A stretch of 64,000 nt of DNA from Aristolochia californica. Taxonomy: Eukaryota; Streptophyta; Magnoliopsida; Piperales; Aristolochiaceae. The translations under genes and the position numbers were made by a program. This document shows positions 1 through 10,251 of the stretch, in pieces; within the stretch, counting starts at the first letter, position 1, and every line of letters begins with the position of its first letter. The notes beneath the pieces were generated by a model. That model made no database searches and had not been told where the DNA came from. It saw only the letters and a program-made list of their open reading frames with translations. The stretch lies in NCBI GenBank assembly GCA_029961685.1, contig JARWKL010000010.1, forward strand, positions 13,909,931 to 13,973,930, in the 5' to 3' direction.

Positions 1-450
1 TTCCCAAACATGGATTTTGGGGTTCATTTTTAGTGCGTGAAAAAATTTTCTATTCATTATTATAGTTTTCAAATTTTTTTGCACACATGAACTCTAAAAT
101 TTTCATTTTGTTGCGATCTTATATCTTTTTTTGTTTACGAGGAAAAATGGGAGTCACAAGTTTGGACTTGAAAAAAAAAAATTTGAACATAAAAAAATGG
201 GGAATCCCAAATGCTGGGAGAGAAAATTCCAAAGAGTATCTGTGATTTTTAAGGATAGGCAAAAAAGTGGGTTGTTTGGCTCTAGTAAATATCCAACCAC
301 TTGAGAATTCAACTTTTTCTACCCCCCCTAATTTTTGGCCACTTGCGTCCTCAACATGCTTGTGGCATGCACACCCACCACACTTAAAGCATGTTGGGAT
401 CAGTTACAAGTCCATTTCCTCTAAAATTCCACCAAACTATTATTAGGGGG
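1..450. repeat. Left-edge monomer, cut by the window start
   Basis: The window opens 15 bases into a unit, at TTCCCAAACATGG, so the first unit is incomplete only because of the window edge. Its full counterpart lies at 10237-10701 and differs by very few bases, for example GCGTCC here against GCATCC there near 356. Confidence 0.9.
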
Positions 451-816
451 TTGTACTAGTAGAATTTCCCAAACATGGATTTTGGGGTTCATTTTTAGTG
501 CGTGAAATAATTTTCTATTCATTATTATAGTTTTCAAATTTTTTTGCACACATGAACTCTAAAATTTTCATCTTGTTGCGATCTTATATCTTTTTTGTTT
601 ACGAAGAAAAATGGGAGTCACAAGTTTGGACCTCTAAAAAAAAAATTTCAACATAAAAAAATGGGGATGCACAAATGCTGGGAGGGATAATTCCAAAGAG
701 TATCTGTGATTTTTAAGGATAGGCAAAAAAGTAGGTTGTTTGGCTCTGGTAAATATCGTACCACTTGAGAATTCAACTTTTTCTACCCCCCCTAAATTTT
801 TTGCCACTTGCATCCT

Positions 817-861
817 CAACATGCTTGTGGCATGCACACCCACCACACTTAAAGCATGTTG
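817..861. repeat. Conserved 8 bp dyad with inner hairpin (one per monomer)
   Basis: CAACATGC (817-824) is the exact reverse complement of GCATGTTG (854-861), separated by 29 bases. Inside, CATGC (820-824) and GCATG (830-834) can form a tighter hairpin around TTGTG, so the two structures compete. The arrangement is present in most units. R-to-S units carry CAACATCC and GCATGATG instead, which break the outer arms. Whether a protein binds here is unknown. Confidence 0.6.
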
Positions 862-915
862 GGATCAGTTACAAGTCCCTTTCCTATAAAATTCCACCAA
901 GCTATTATTATGGGG

Positions 916-1381
916 TTGTACTAGTGGAATTTCCCAAACATGGATTTTGGGGTTCATTTTTAGTGCGTGAAAAAATTTTCTATTCATTATTATAGTTTTC
1001 AAATTTTTTTGCACACATGAACTCTTAAATTTTCATTTTGTTGCGATCTTATATCTTTTTTGTTTACGAGGAAAAATTGGTGTCACAAGTTTGGACCTCA
1101 AAAAAAAAAAAAGTTTGAATATCCAAAATGGGGATGCACAAATGCTGGGAGAGATAATTCCAAATAGTATCTGTGATTTTTTAGGATAGGCAAAAAAGTG
1201 GGTTGTTTGGCTCAGGTAAATATCCAACCACTCGAGAATTCAACCTTTTCTACCCCCCCTAATTTTTCGCCACTTGCATCCTCAACATGCTTGTGGCATG
1301 CACACCCACCACACTTAATACATGTTGGGATCAGTTCCAAGTCCCTTTCCTATAAAATTCCACCAAGCTATTATTAGGGGG
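916..1381. repeat. Representative satellite monomer (466 bp), with internal map
   Basis: This unit serves to describe the repeat. It begins with the SpeI landmark TTGTACTAGTGG. Next comes a T-rich third carrying three CpG sites, in GTGCGTG (966), TGCGATC (1044) and TACGAGG (1067). An A-run of 13 spans 1100-1112 after GGACCTC. A moderately A-rich middle ends in a possible stem, GTGGGTTG (1198-1205) against CAACCAC (1225-1231). Then follow an EcoRI site (1236-1241), a C-run (1253-1259), the SphI/dyad region (about 1283-1328) and TATAAAA before the next unit. Hand-counted G+C is 166 of 466 (about 36%). No internal sub-repeat is evident, so the basic unit appears to be the full 465 bp rather than a multimer of a shorter one. 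Confidence 0.93.
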
Positions 1382-4173
1382 TTGTACTAGTGGAATTTCC
1401 CAAACATGGATTTTGGGGTTTATTCTTAGTGCGTGAAATAATTTTCTATTCATTATTATAGTTTTCAAATTTTTTTGCACACATGAACTCTAAAATTTTC
1501 ATTTTGTTGCGATCTTATATCTTTTTTGTTTACGAGGAAAAATGGGAGTCACAAGTTTGGACCTGAAAAAAAAAATTTTGAACATAAAAAAATGGGGATG
1601 CACAAATGCTGGGAGAGATAATTCCAAAGACTATCTGTGATTTTTAAGGATAGGCAAAAAAGTAGGTTGTTTGGCTCTGGTAAATATCGACCCACTTGAG
1701 ACTTCAACTTTTTCTACCCCGCCCTAATTTTTGGCCACTTGCATCCTCAACATGCTTGTGGCATGCACACCCACCGCACTTAAAGCATGTTGGGATCAGT
1801 TACAAGTCCCTTTCCTATAAAATTCCACCAAGCAATTATTAGGGGTTGTACTAGTGGAATTTCCCAAACATGGATTTTGGGGTTCCTTTTTAGTGCGTGA
1901 AATAATTTTCTATTCATTATTATAGTTTTCAAATTTTTTTGCACACATGAAGTCTAAAATTTTCATTTTGATGCGATCTTATATCTTTTTTGTTTACGAG
2001 GAAAAATGGGACTCACAAGTTTGGATCTGAAAAAAAAAAAAAAATTTGAACATAAAAAAGTTGGGATGCACAAATGCTGGGAGAGAAAATTCCAAAGAGT
2101 ATCTATGATTTTTTAGGATAGGCAAAAAAGTGGGTTGATTGGCTCTGGTAAATATCCAACCGCTTGAGAATTCAACTTTTTCTACCCCCCCTAATTTTTG
2201 GCCACTTGCATTCTCAACATGCTTGTGGCATGCACACCCACCACACTTAAAGCATGTTGGGATCAGTTACAAGTCCCTTTCCTATAAAATTCCACCAAGC
2301 TATTATTAGGGGGTTGTACTAGTGGAATTTCCCAAATATGGATTTTGGGGTTCATTTTTAGTGCGTGAAATAATTTTCTATTCATTATTATAGTTTTCAA
2401 TTTTTTTTGCACACATGAACTCTAAAATTTTCATTTTGTTGCGATCTTATATCTTTTTTGTTTACGAGGAAAAATGGGAGTCACAAGTTTGGACCCGAAA
2501 AAAAAAAAATTTTGAACATCCAAAATTGGGATGCACAAATGTTGGGAGAGAAAATTCCAAAGAGTATCTGTTATTTTTTAGGATACGAAAAAAAGTGGGT
2601 TGTTTGGCTCTAGTAAATATCCAACCACTTGAGAATTCAACTTTTTCTACCCCCCCTAATTTTTGGCCACTTGCATCCTCAACATGCTTGTGGCATGCAC
2701 ACCCACCACACTTAAAGCATGTTGGGATCAGTTACAAGTCCCTTTCCTATAAAATTCCACCAAGCTATTATTAGGGGTTGTACTAGTGGAATTTCCCAAA
2801 CATGGATTTTGGGGTTCATTTTTAGTGCGTGATATAATTTTCTATTTATTATTATAGTTTTCAAATTTTTTTGCACACATGAACTCTAAAATTTTCATTT
2901 TGTTGCGATCTTATATCTTTTTTGTTTACGAGGAAAAATGGGAGTCACAAGTTTGGACCTGAAAAAAAAAAAATTTGAACATCAAAAAATGGGGATGCAC
3001 AAAAGCTGGGAGAGATAATTCCAAAGAGTATCTGTGATTCTTAAGTATAGGCAAAAAAGTGGGTTGTTTGGCTCTGGTAAATTTCCAACCACTTGAGAAT
3101 TCAACTTTTTCTACCCCCCCTTAATTTTTGGCCACTTGCATCCTCAACATGCTTGTGGCATGCACACCCACCACACTTAAAGCATGTTGGGATCAGTTAC
3201 AAGTCAATTTCCTATAAAATTCCACCAAGCTATTATTAGGGGTTGTACTAGTGGAATTTCCCAAACATGGATTTTGGGGTTCATTTTTACTGCGTGATAT
3301 AATTTTCTATTTATTATTATAGTTTTCAAATTTTTTTGCACACATGAACTCTAAAATTTTCATTTTGTTGCGATCTTATATCTTTTTTTGTTTACGAGGA
3401 ATAATGGTAGTCACAAGTTTGGACCTGAAAAAAAAAAAATTTGAACAACAAAAAATGGGGATGCACAAATGCTGGGAGAGATAATTCCAAAGAGTATCTA
3501 CGATTTTTAAAGATAGGCAAAAAAGTGGGTTGTTTGGCTCTGGTAAATATCCAACCACTTGAGAATTCAACTTTTTCTACCCTCCCTTAATTTTTGGCCA
3601 CTTGCATCCTCAACATGCATGTGGCATGCACACCCACCACACTTAAAGCATGTTGGGATCAGTTACAAGTCCCTTTCCTATAAAATTCCACCAAACTATT
3701 ATTAGGGGGTTGTACTAGTGGAATTTCCCAAACATGGATTTTGGGGTTCATTTTTAGTGCGTGATATAATTTTCCATTCATTATTATAGTTTTCAAGTTT
3801 TCTTGCACACATGAACTCTAAAATTTTCATTTTGTTACGATCTATATCTTTTTCGTTTACGAGGAAAAATGGGACTCACAAGTTTGTACCTGAAAAAAAA
3901 AAAATTTGAACATAAAAAAATGGGGATGCACAAATGCTGGGAGAGAAAATTCCAAAGAGTATCTGTAATTTTTAAGGATAGGCAAAAAAGTTGGTTGTTT
4001 AGCTCTGCTAAATATCCAACCACTTGAGAATTCAACTTTTTCTACCCCTCCTTAATTTTTGGCCACTTTCATCCTCAACATCCTTGTGGCATGCACACCC
4101 ACCACACTTAAAGCATGATGGGATCAGTTACAAGTCCCTTTCCTATAAAATTCCTCTAAGCTATTATTAGGGG

Positions 4174-5569
4174 TTGTACTAGTGGAATTTCCCAAACATG
4201 GATTTTGGGGTTCATTTTTAGTGCGTGAAATAATTTTCTATTCATTATTATAGTTTTCAAATTTTTTTGCACACATGAACTCTAAAATTTTCATTTTGTT
4301 GCGATCTTATATCTTTTTTGTTTACGAGGAAAAATGGGAGTCACAAGTTTGGACCTGAAAAAATAAAAAAGTTTGAACATCCAAAATGGGGATGTACAAA
4401 TGCTGGGAGAGATAATTCCAAAGAGTATCTGTGATTTTTAAGGATAGGCAAAAAAAGTAGGTTGTTTGGCTCTGGTAAATATCGACCCACTTGAGAATTC
4501 AACTTTTTCTACCCCCCCTATTTTTTGGCCACTTGCATCCTCAACATGCTTGTGGCATGCACACCCACCGCACTTAAAGCATGTTGGGATCAGTTACAAG
4601 TCCCTTTCCTATAAAATTCCTCCAAGCTATTATTAGGGGTTGTACTAGTGGAATTTCCCAAACATGGATTTTGGGGTTCATTTTTAGTGCGTGAAATAAT
4701 TTTCTATTCATTATTATAGTTTTCAAATTTTTTTGCACACATGAAGTCTAAAATTTTCATTTTGTTGCGATCTTATATCTTTTTTGTTTACGAGGAAAAA
4801 TGGGACTCACAAGTTTGGATCCGAAAAAAAAAAAATTCTGAACATCCAAAATTGGGATGCACAAATGCTGGGAGAGAAAATTCCAAAGAGTATCTGTTAT
4901 TTTTTAGGATAGGAAAAAAAGTGGGTTGTTTGGCTCTGGTAAATATCCAACCACTTGAGAATTCAACTTTTTCTACCCCCCCTAATTTTTGGCCACTTGC
5001 ATCGTCTACATGCTTGTGGCATGGACACCCACCACACTTAAAGCATGTTGGGATCAGTTACAAGTCCCTTTCCTATAAAATTCCACCAAGCTATTATTAG
5101 GGGTTGTACTAGTGGAATTTCCCAAACATGGATTTTGGGGTTCATTTTTAGTACGTGATATAATTTTCTATTTATTATTATAGTTTGCAAATTTTTTTGC
5201 ACACATGAACTCTAAAATTTTCATTTTGTTGCGATCTTATATCTTTTTCGTTTACGAGGAAAAATGGGACTCACAAGTTTGGACCTGAAAAAAAAAAAAT
5301 TTGAACATAAAAAAATGGGGAATCCCAAATGCTGGGAGAGAAAATTCCAAAGAGTATCTGTAATTTTTAAGGATAGGCAAAAAAGTTGGTTGTTTAGCTC
5401 AGGTAAATATCCAACCACTTGAGAATTCAACTTTTTCTACCCCTCCTTAATTTTTGGCCACTTTCATCCTCAACACCCTTGTGGCATGCACACCCACCAC
5501 ACTTAAAGCATGATGGGATCAGTTACAAGTCCCTTTCCTATAAAATTCCTCTAAGCTATTATTAGGGGT
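4174..5569. repeat. S-T-R trimer, unit 1 (1396 bp)
   Basis: Three units in order. S starts at 4174 (GGGGATGTAC, AGTAGGTTG, ATCGACCCAC). T starts at 4640 (ATGAAGTCTAAAA, GGACTCAC, GGATCCG with a BamHI site at 4817, TTATTTTTTAGG). R starts at 5104 (GTACGTGATATAA, TTTTTCGTTTACG, CTGTAATTTTTAAGG, AAGTTGGTTG, CCCTCCTTAATTTTT, GCATGATGGG). The same set follows immediately at 5570-6966. Confidence 0.88.
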
Positions 5570-6966
5570 TTGTTCTAGTGGAATTTCCCAAACATGGATT
5601 TTGGGGTTCATTTTTAGTGCGTGAAATAATTTTCTATTCATTATTATAGTTTTCAAATTTTTTTGCACACAAGAACTCTAAAATTTTCATTTTGTTGCGA
5701 TCTTATATCTTTTTTGTTTACGAGGAAAAATGGGAGTCACAAGTTTGGACCTGAAAAAAAAAAAAAAGTTTGAACATCCAAAATGGGGATGTAAAAAAGC
5801 TGGGAGAGATAATTCCAAAGAGTATCTGTGATTTTTAAGGATAGGCAAAAAAAGTAGGTTGTTTGGCTCTGGTAAATATCGACCCACTTGAGAATTCAAC
5901 TTTTTCTACCCCCCCTATTTTTTGGCCACTTGCATCCTCAACATGCTTGTGGCATGCACACCCACCGCACTTAAAGCATGTTGGGATCAGTTACAAGTCC
6001 CTTTCCTATAAAATTCCACCAAGCTATTATTAGGGGTTGTACTAGTGGAATTTCCCAAACATGGATTTTGGGGTTCATTTTTAGTGCGTGAAATAATTTT
6101 CTATTCATTATTATAGTTTTCAAATTTTTTTGCACACATGAAGTCTAAAATTTTCATTTTGTTGCGATCTTATATCTTTTTTGTTTACGAGGAAAAATGG
6201 GACTCACAAGTTTGGATCCGAAAAAAAAAAAATTTTGAACATCCAAAATTGGGATGCGCAAATGCTGGGAGAGAAAATTCCAAAGAGTATCTGTTATTTT
6301 TTAGGATAGGAAAAAAAGTGGGTTGTTTGGCTCTGGTAAATATCCAACCACTTGAGAATTCAACTTTTTCTACCCCCCCTAATTTTTGGCCACTTGCATC
6401 GTCTACATGCTTGTGGCATGCACACCCACCACACTTAAAGCATGTTGGGATCAGTTACAAGTCCCTTTCCTATAAAATTCCACCAAGCTATTATTAGGGG
6501 TTGTACTAGTGGAATTTCCCAAACATGGATTTTGGGGTTCATTTTTAGTACGTAATATAATTTTCTATTTATTATTATAGTTAGCAAATTTTTTTTCACA
6601 CATGAACTCTAAAATTTTCATTTTGTTGCGATCTTATATCTTTTTCGTTTACGAGGAAAAATGGGACTCACAAGTTTGGACCTGAAAAAAAAAAAATTTG
6701 AACATCAAAAAATGGGGATGCCCAAATGCTGGGAGAGAAAATTCCAAAGTGTATCTGTAATTTTTAAGGATAGGCAAAAAAGTTGGTTGTTTAGCTCAGG
6801 TAAATATCCAACCACTTGAGAATTCAACTTTTTCTACCCCTCCTTAATTTTTGGCCACTTTCATCCTCAACATCCTTGTGGCATGCACACCCACCACACT
6901 TAAAGCATGATGGGATCAGTTACAAGTCCCTTTCCTATAAAATTCCTCTAAGCTATTATTAGGGGG
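5570..6966. repeat. S-T-R trimer, unit 2 (1397 bp)
   Basis: A near-identical tandem copy of 4174-5569, with unit starts at 5570, 6037 and 6501 and the BamHI site at 6214, 1397 bp from the first. Its S member has the odd start TTGTTCTAG and AAGAACTC. Its R member has GTACGTAATATAA and TTAGCAAA, small changes from the previous R. Confidence 0.87.
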
Positions 6967-7090
6967 TTGTACTAGTGGAATTTCCCAAACATGGATTTTG
7001 GGGTTCATTTTTAGTGCGTGAAATAATTTTCTATTCATTATTATAGTTTTCAAATTTTTTTGCACACATGAACTCTAAAATTTTCATTTT

Positions 7091-10000
7091 GTTACGATCT
7101 TATATCTTTTTCGTTTACGAGGAAAAATGGGACTTTCAAATTTGGACCTGAAAAAAAAAATTTTGAACATAAAAAAATGGGGGTGCACAAATGCTGGGAG
7201 AGAAAATTCCAAAGAGTTTCTGTGATTTTTAAGGACAGGCAAAAAAGTGGGTTGTTTGGCTCTGGTAAATATACAACCACTTGAGAATTCAACTTTTTCT
7301 ACCCCCCCCCCCCCCCCCCAATTTTTGGCCACTTGCATCGTCAACATGCTTGTGGCATGCACACCCACCACACTTAAAGAATGTTGGGATCAGTTACAAG
7401 TCCCTTTCCTATAAAATTCCACCAAACTATTATTAGGGGGTTGTACTAGTGGAATTTCCCAAACATAGATTTTGGGGTTCATTTTTAGTGCGTGATATAA
7501 TTTCTATTCATAATTATAGTTTTCAAATTTTCTTGCACACATGAACTCTAAAATTTTCATTTTCTTACGATCTTATATCTTTTTCGTTTACGAGGAAAAA
7601 TGGGACTCACAAGTTTGGACCTGAAAAAAAAACAAATTTGAACATAAAAAAATGGGGATGCACAAATGCTAGGAGAGATAATTCCAAAGAGTATCTGTGA
7701 TTTTTAAGTATAGGCAAAAAAGTGGGTTGTTTGGGTCTGGTAAATATCCAACCACTTGAGAATTCAACTTTTTCTACCCCCCCATATTTTTGGCCACTTG
7801 CATCCTGAACATGCTTGTGGCATGCACACCCACCACACTTAAAGCATGATGGGATCAGTTACAAGTCCCTTTCCTATAAAATTCCACCAAGCTATTGTTA
7901 GGGGTTGTACTAGTGGAATTTCCCAAACATGGATTTTGGGGTTCATTTTTAGTGCGTGATATAATTTTCGATTTATTATTATAGTTTTCAAATTTTTTTG
8001 CACACATGAACTCTAAAATTTTCATTTTGTTGCGATCTTATATCTTTTTTGTTTACGAGGAAAAATGGGAGTCACAAGTTTGGACCTGAAAAAAAAAAAT
8101 TTTTGAACATCCAAAATTGGGATGCACAAATGCTGGGAGAGAAAATTCCAAAGAGTATCTGTTATTCTTTAGGATAGGAAAAAAATGGGTTATTTGGCTC
8201 TGGTAAATATCCAACCACTTGAGAATTCAACTTTTTCTACCCCCCCTTAATTTTTGGCCACTTGCATCCTCAACATGTTTGTGGCATGCACACCCACCAC
8301 ACTTAAAGCATGTTGGGATCAGTTACAAGTCCCTTTCCTATAAAATTCCACCAAGCTATTATTAGGGGTTGTACAAGTGGAATTTCCCAAACATGGAATT
8401 TGGTGTTCATTTTTAGTGCGTAATATAATTTTCTATTCATTATTATAGTTTTCAAATTTTTTTGCACACATGAACTCTAAAATTTTCATTTTGTTGCGAT
8501 CTTATATCTTTTTTGTTTACGAGGAAAAATGGGAGTCACATGTTTGGACTTGAAAAAAAAAAAATTTGAAAATCAAAAAATGGGGATGCACAAATTGTGT
8601 GAGAGATAATTCCAAAGAGTATCGGTGATTTTTAAGGATAGGCAAAAAAAGTGGGTTGTTTGGCTCTGGTAAATATCCAACCACTTGAGAATTCAACTTT
8701 TTCTACCCCCCCTTAATTTTTGGCCACTTGCATCCTCAACATGCTTGTGGCATGCACTCCCACCACACTTAAAGCATGTTGGGATCAGTTACAAGTCCCT
8801 TTCCTATAAAATTCCACCAAGCTATTATTAGGGGTTGTACTAGTGGAATTTCCGAAACATGGATTTGGGGGTTCATTTTTAGTGCGTGATATAATTTTCT
8901 ATTTATTATTATACTTTTCAATTTTTTTTGCACACATGAACTCTAAAATTTTCATTTTGTTGCGATCTTATATCTTTTTTTGTTTACAAGGAAAAATGGG
9001 AGTCACAAGTTGGGCCTGAAAAAAAAAAAAATTTTGAACATCAAAAAATGGGGATGCTCAAATGTTGGGAGAGATAATTCCAAAGAGTATCTGCGATTTT
9101 TAAAGATAGGCAAAAAAGTGGGTTGTTTGGCTCTGGTAAATATCCAACCACTTGAGAATTCAACTTTTTCTACCCCCCCTAATTTTTGGCCACTTGCATC
9201 CTCAACAGGCTTGTGGCATGCTCACCCACCACACTTAAAGCATGTTGGGATCAGTTACAAGTCCATTTCCTATAAAATTCCACCAAACTATTATTAGGGG
9301 GTTGTACTAGTGGAATTTCCCAAACACATATTTTGGGGTTCATTTTTAGTGCGTGATATAATTTTCTATTCATAATTATAGTTTTCAAATTTTCTTGCAC
9401 ACATGAACTCTAAAATTTTCATTTTGTTACGATCTTATATCTTTTTCGTTTACGTGGATAAATGGGACTCACAAGTTTGGACCTGAAAAAAAAACAAATT
9501 TGAACATAAAAAAATGGGGATGCACAAATGCAGGGAGAGAAAATTCCAAAGAGTATCAGTGATTTTTAAGGATAGGCAAAAAAGTGGGTTGTTTGGCTCT
9601 GGTAAATATCCAACCACATGAGAATTCAACTTTTTCTACCCCCCCTTAATTTTTGGCCACTTGCATCCTCAATATGCTTGTGGCATGCACACCCACCACA
9701 CTTAAAGCATGTTGGGATCAGTTGCAAGACCCTTTCCTTTAAAATTCCACTAAGCTATTATTAGGGGGTTGTACTTGTAGAATTTCCCAAACATGGATTT
9801 TGGGGTTCATTTTTAGTGCATGATATAATTTTCTATTCATAATTATAGTTTTCAAATTTTCTTGCACACATGAACTCTAAAATTTTCATTTTGTTACGAT
9901 CTTATATCTTTTTCGTTTACGAGGATAAATGGGACTCACAAGTTTGGATCTGAAAAAAAAAAAAATTTTGAACATAAAAAAATGGGGATGCACAAATGCT

Positions 10001-10251
10001 GGGACAGAAAATTCCAAAGAGTATCTGTGATTTTTAAGGATAGGCAAAAAAGTGGGTTGTTTGGCTCGGGTAAATATCCAACCACTTGAGAATTCAACTT
10101 TTTCTACCCCCCCTTAATTTTTGGCCACTTGCATCCTCAACATGCTTCTGGCATGCACACCCACCACACTTAAAGCATGTTGGGATCAGTTACAAGTCCC
10201 TTTCCTATAAAATTCCACCTAGCTATTATTATGGGGTTGTACTAGTGGAAT
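7091..10251. repeat. Non-duplicated monomers between the two 10.25 kb copies
   Basis: Units start at 7441, 7905, 8369, 8835, 9302 and 9769, preceded by the rest of the unit begun at 6967. They belong to the same satellite but have no close partner elsewhere in the window. Features include the C-run of 18 at 7302-7319, a landmark mutated to TTGTACAAGTGG at 8369 and to TTGTACTTGTAG at 9769, and CpG losses such as GTGCATGAT near 9817 and TTTACAAGG near 8985. No gene or other element is present. Confidence 0.85.
7302..7319. repeat. Expanded C18 homopolymer
   Basis: The C-run after TTTTTCTA is about 7 long in most units but is 18 uninterrupted C here, followed by AATTTTTGGCC. The host unit (6967-7440) is 474 bp, the longest in the window. 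Replication slippage is the usual cause of such expansion; a sequencing or assembly error is possible in a homopolymer. Confidence 0.85.

Larger units (their letters stand above)
1..7090. repeat. Long-range duplication, copy 1 (10.25 kb offset)
   Basis: This stretch is matched base for base by 10252-17342, at an offset of 10251 that becomes 10252 after about 3.2 kb. Unit starts at 451, 916, 1382, 1846, 2314, 2778, 3243, 3710, 4174, 4640, 5104, 5570, 6037, 6501 and 6967 map onto 10702, 11167, 11633, 12097, 12565, 13029, 13495, 13962, 14426, 14892, 15356, 15822, 16289, 16753 and 17219. By eye I found only about two dozen substitutions, plus A-run length changes, over 7.1 kb. The match stops inside the unit starting at 6967: copy 1 then reads GTTACGATC...TTTCGTTTACG while copy 2 reads GTTGCGATC...TTTTGTTTACG. 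The left end lies outside the window. Confidence 0.93.

Noticed and set aside
1058..1080. Possible CENP-B-box-like motif around TTCGTTTACGAGG
   Set aside because: Only some units have TTCG here, and the essential A and CGGG positions of the box do not match. I find no full match on either strand.
1100..1112. A-run as a retroposon poly(A) tail
   Set aside because: It sits inside the unit, is flanked on both sides by conserved satellite sequence, and has no target-site duplication or upstream element body.
1207..1225. Pol III A-box-like TGGCTCTGG, raising a tRNA- or SINE-derived origin
   Set aside because: The A-box match is poor and there is no B-box (GGTTCGANNCC) at a proper distance; GGGGTTCATTTTT is not one. 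No cloverleaf can be drawn.
2415..2774. Open frame of 119 codons (+) and similar ones at 4741-5100, 6138-6497, 12666-13025, 14993-15352, 16390-16749 and 17786-18145
   Set aside because: It spans most of one satellite unit and crosses the A-run, whose length varies and shifts the frame in most units. Copies are open only where the run happens to keep the frame. No codon-type conservation, no protein family, and the same DNA is open in other frames and on the other strand.
4040..4120. Compensatory change between the dyad arms in R-to-S units (CAACATCC with GCATGATG)
   Set aside because: The reverse complement of GCATGATG is CATCATGC, which does not match CAACATCC; the changes occur together but do not restore pairing.
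7084..7371. Minus-strand open frame of 95 codons, glycine-rich near its start
   Set aside because: The glycines come from the expanded C18 run read in reverse. It is an accident of the homopolymer within a satellite unit.
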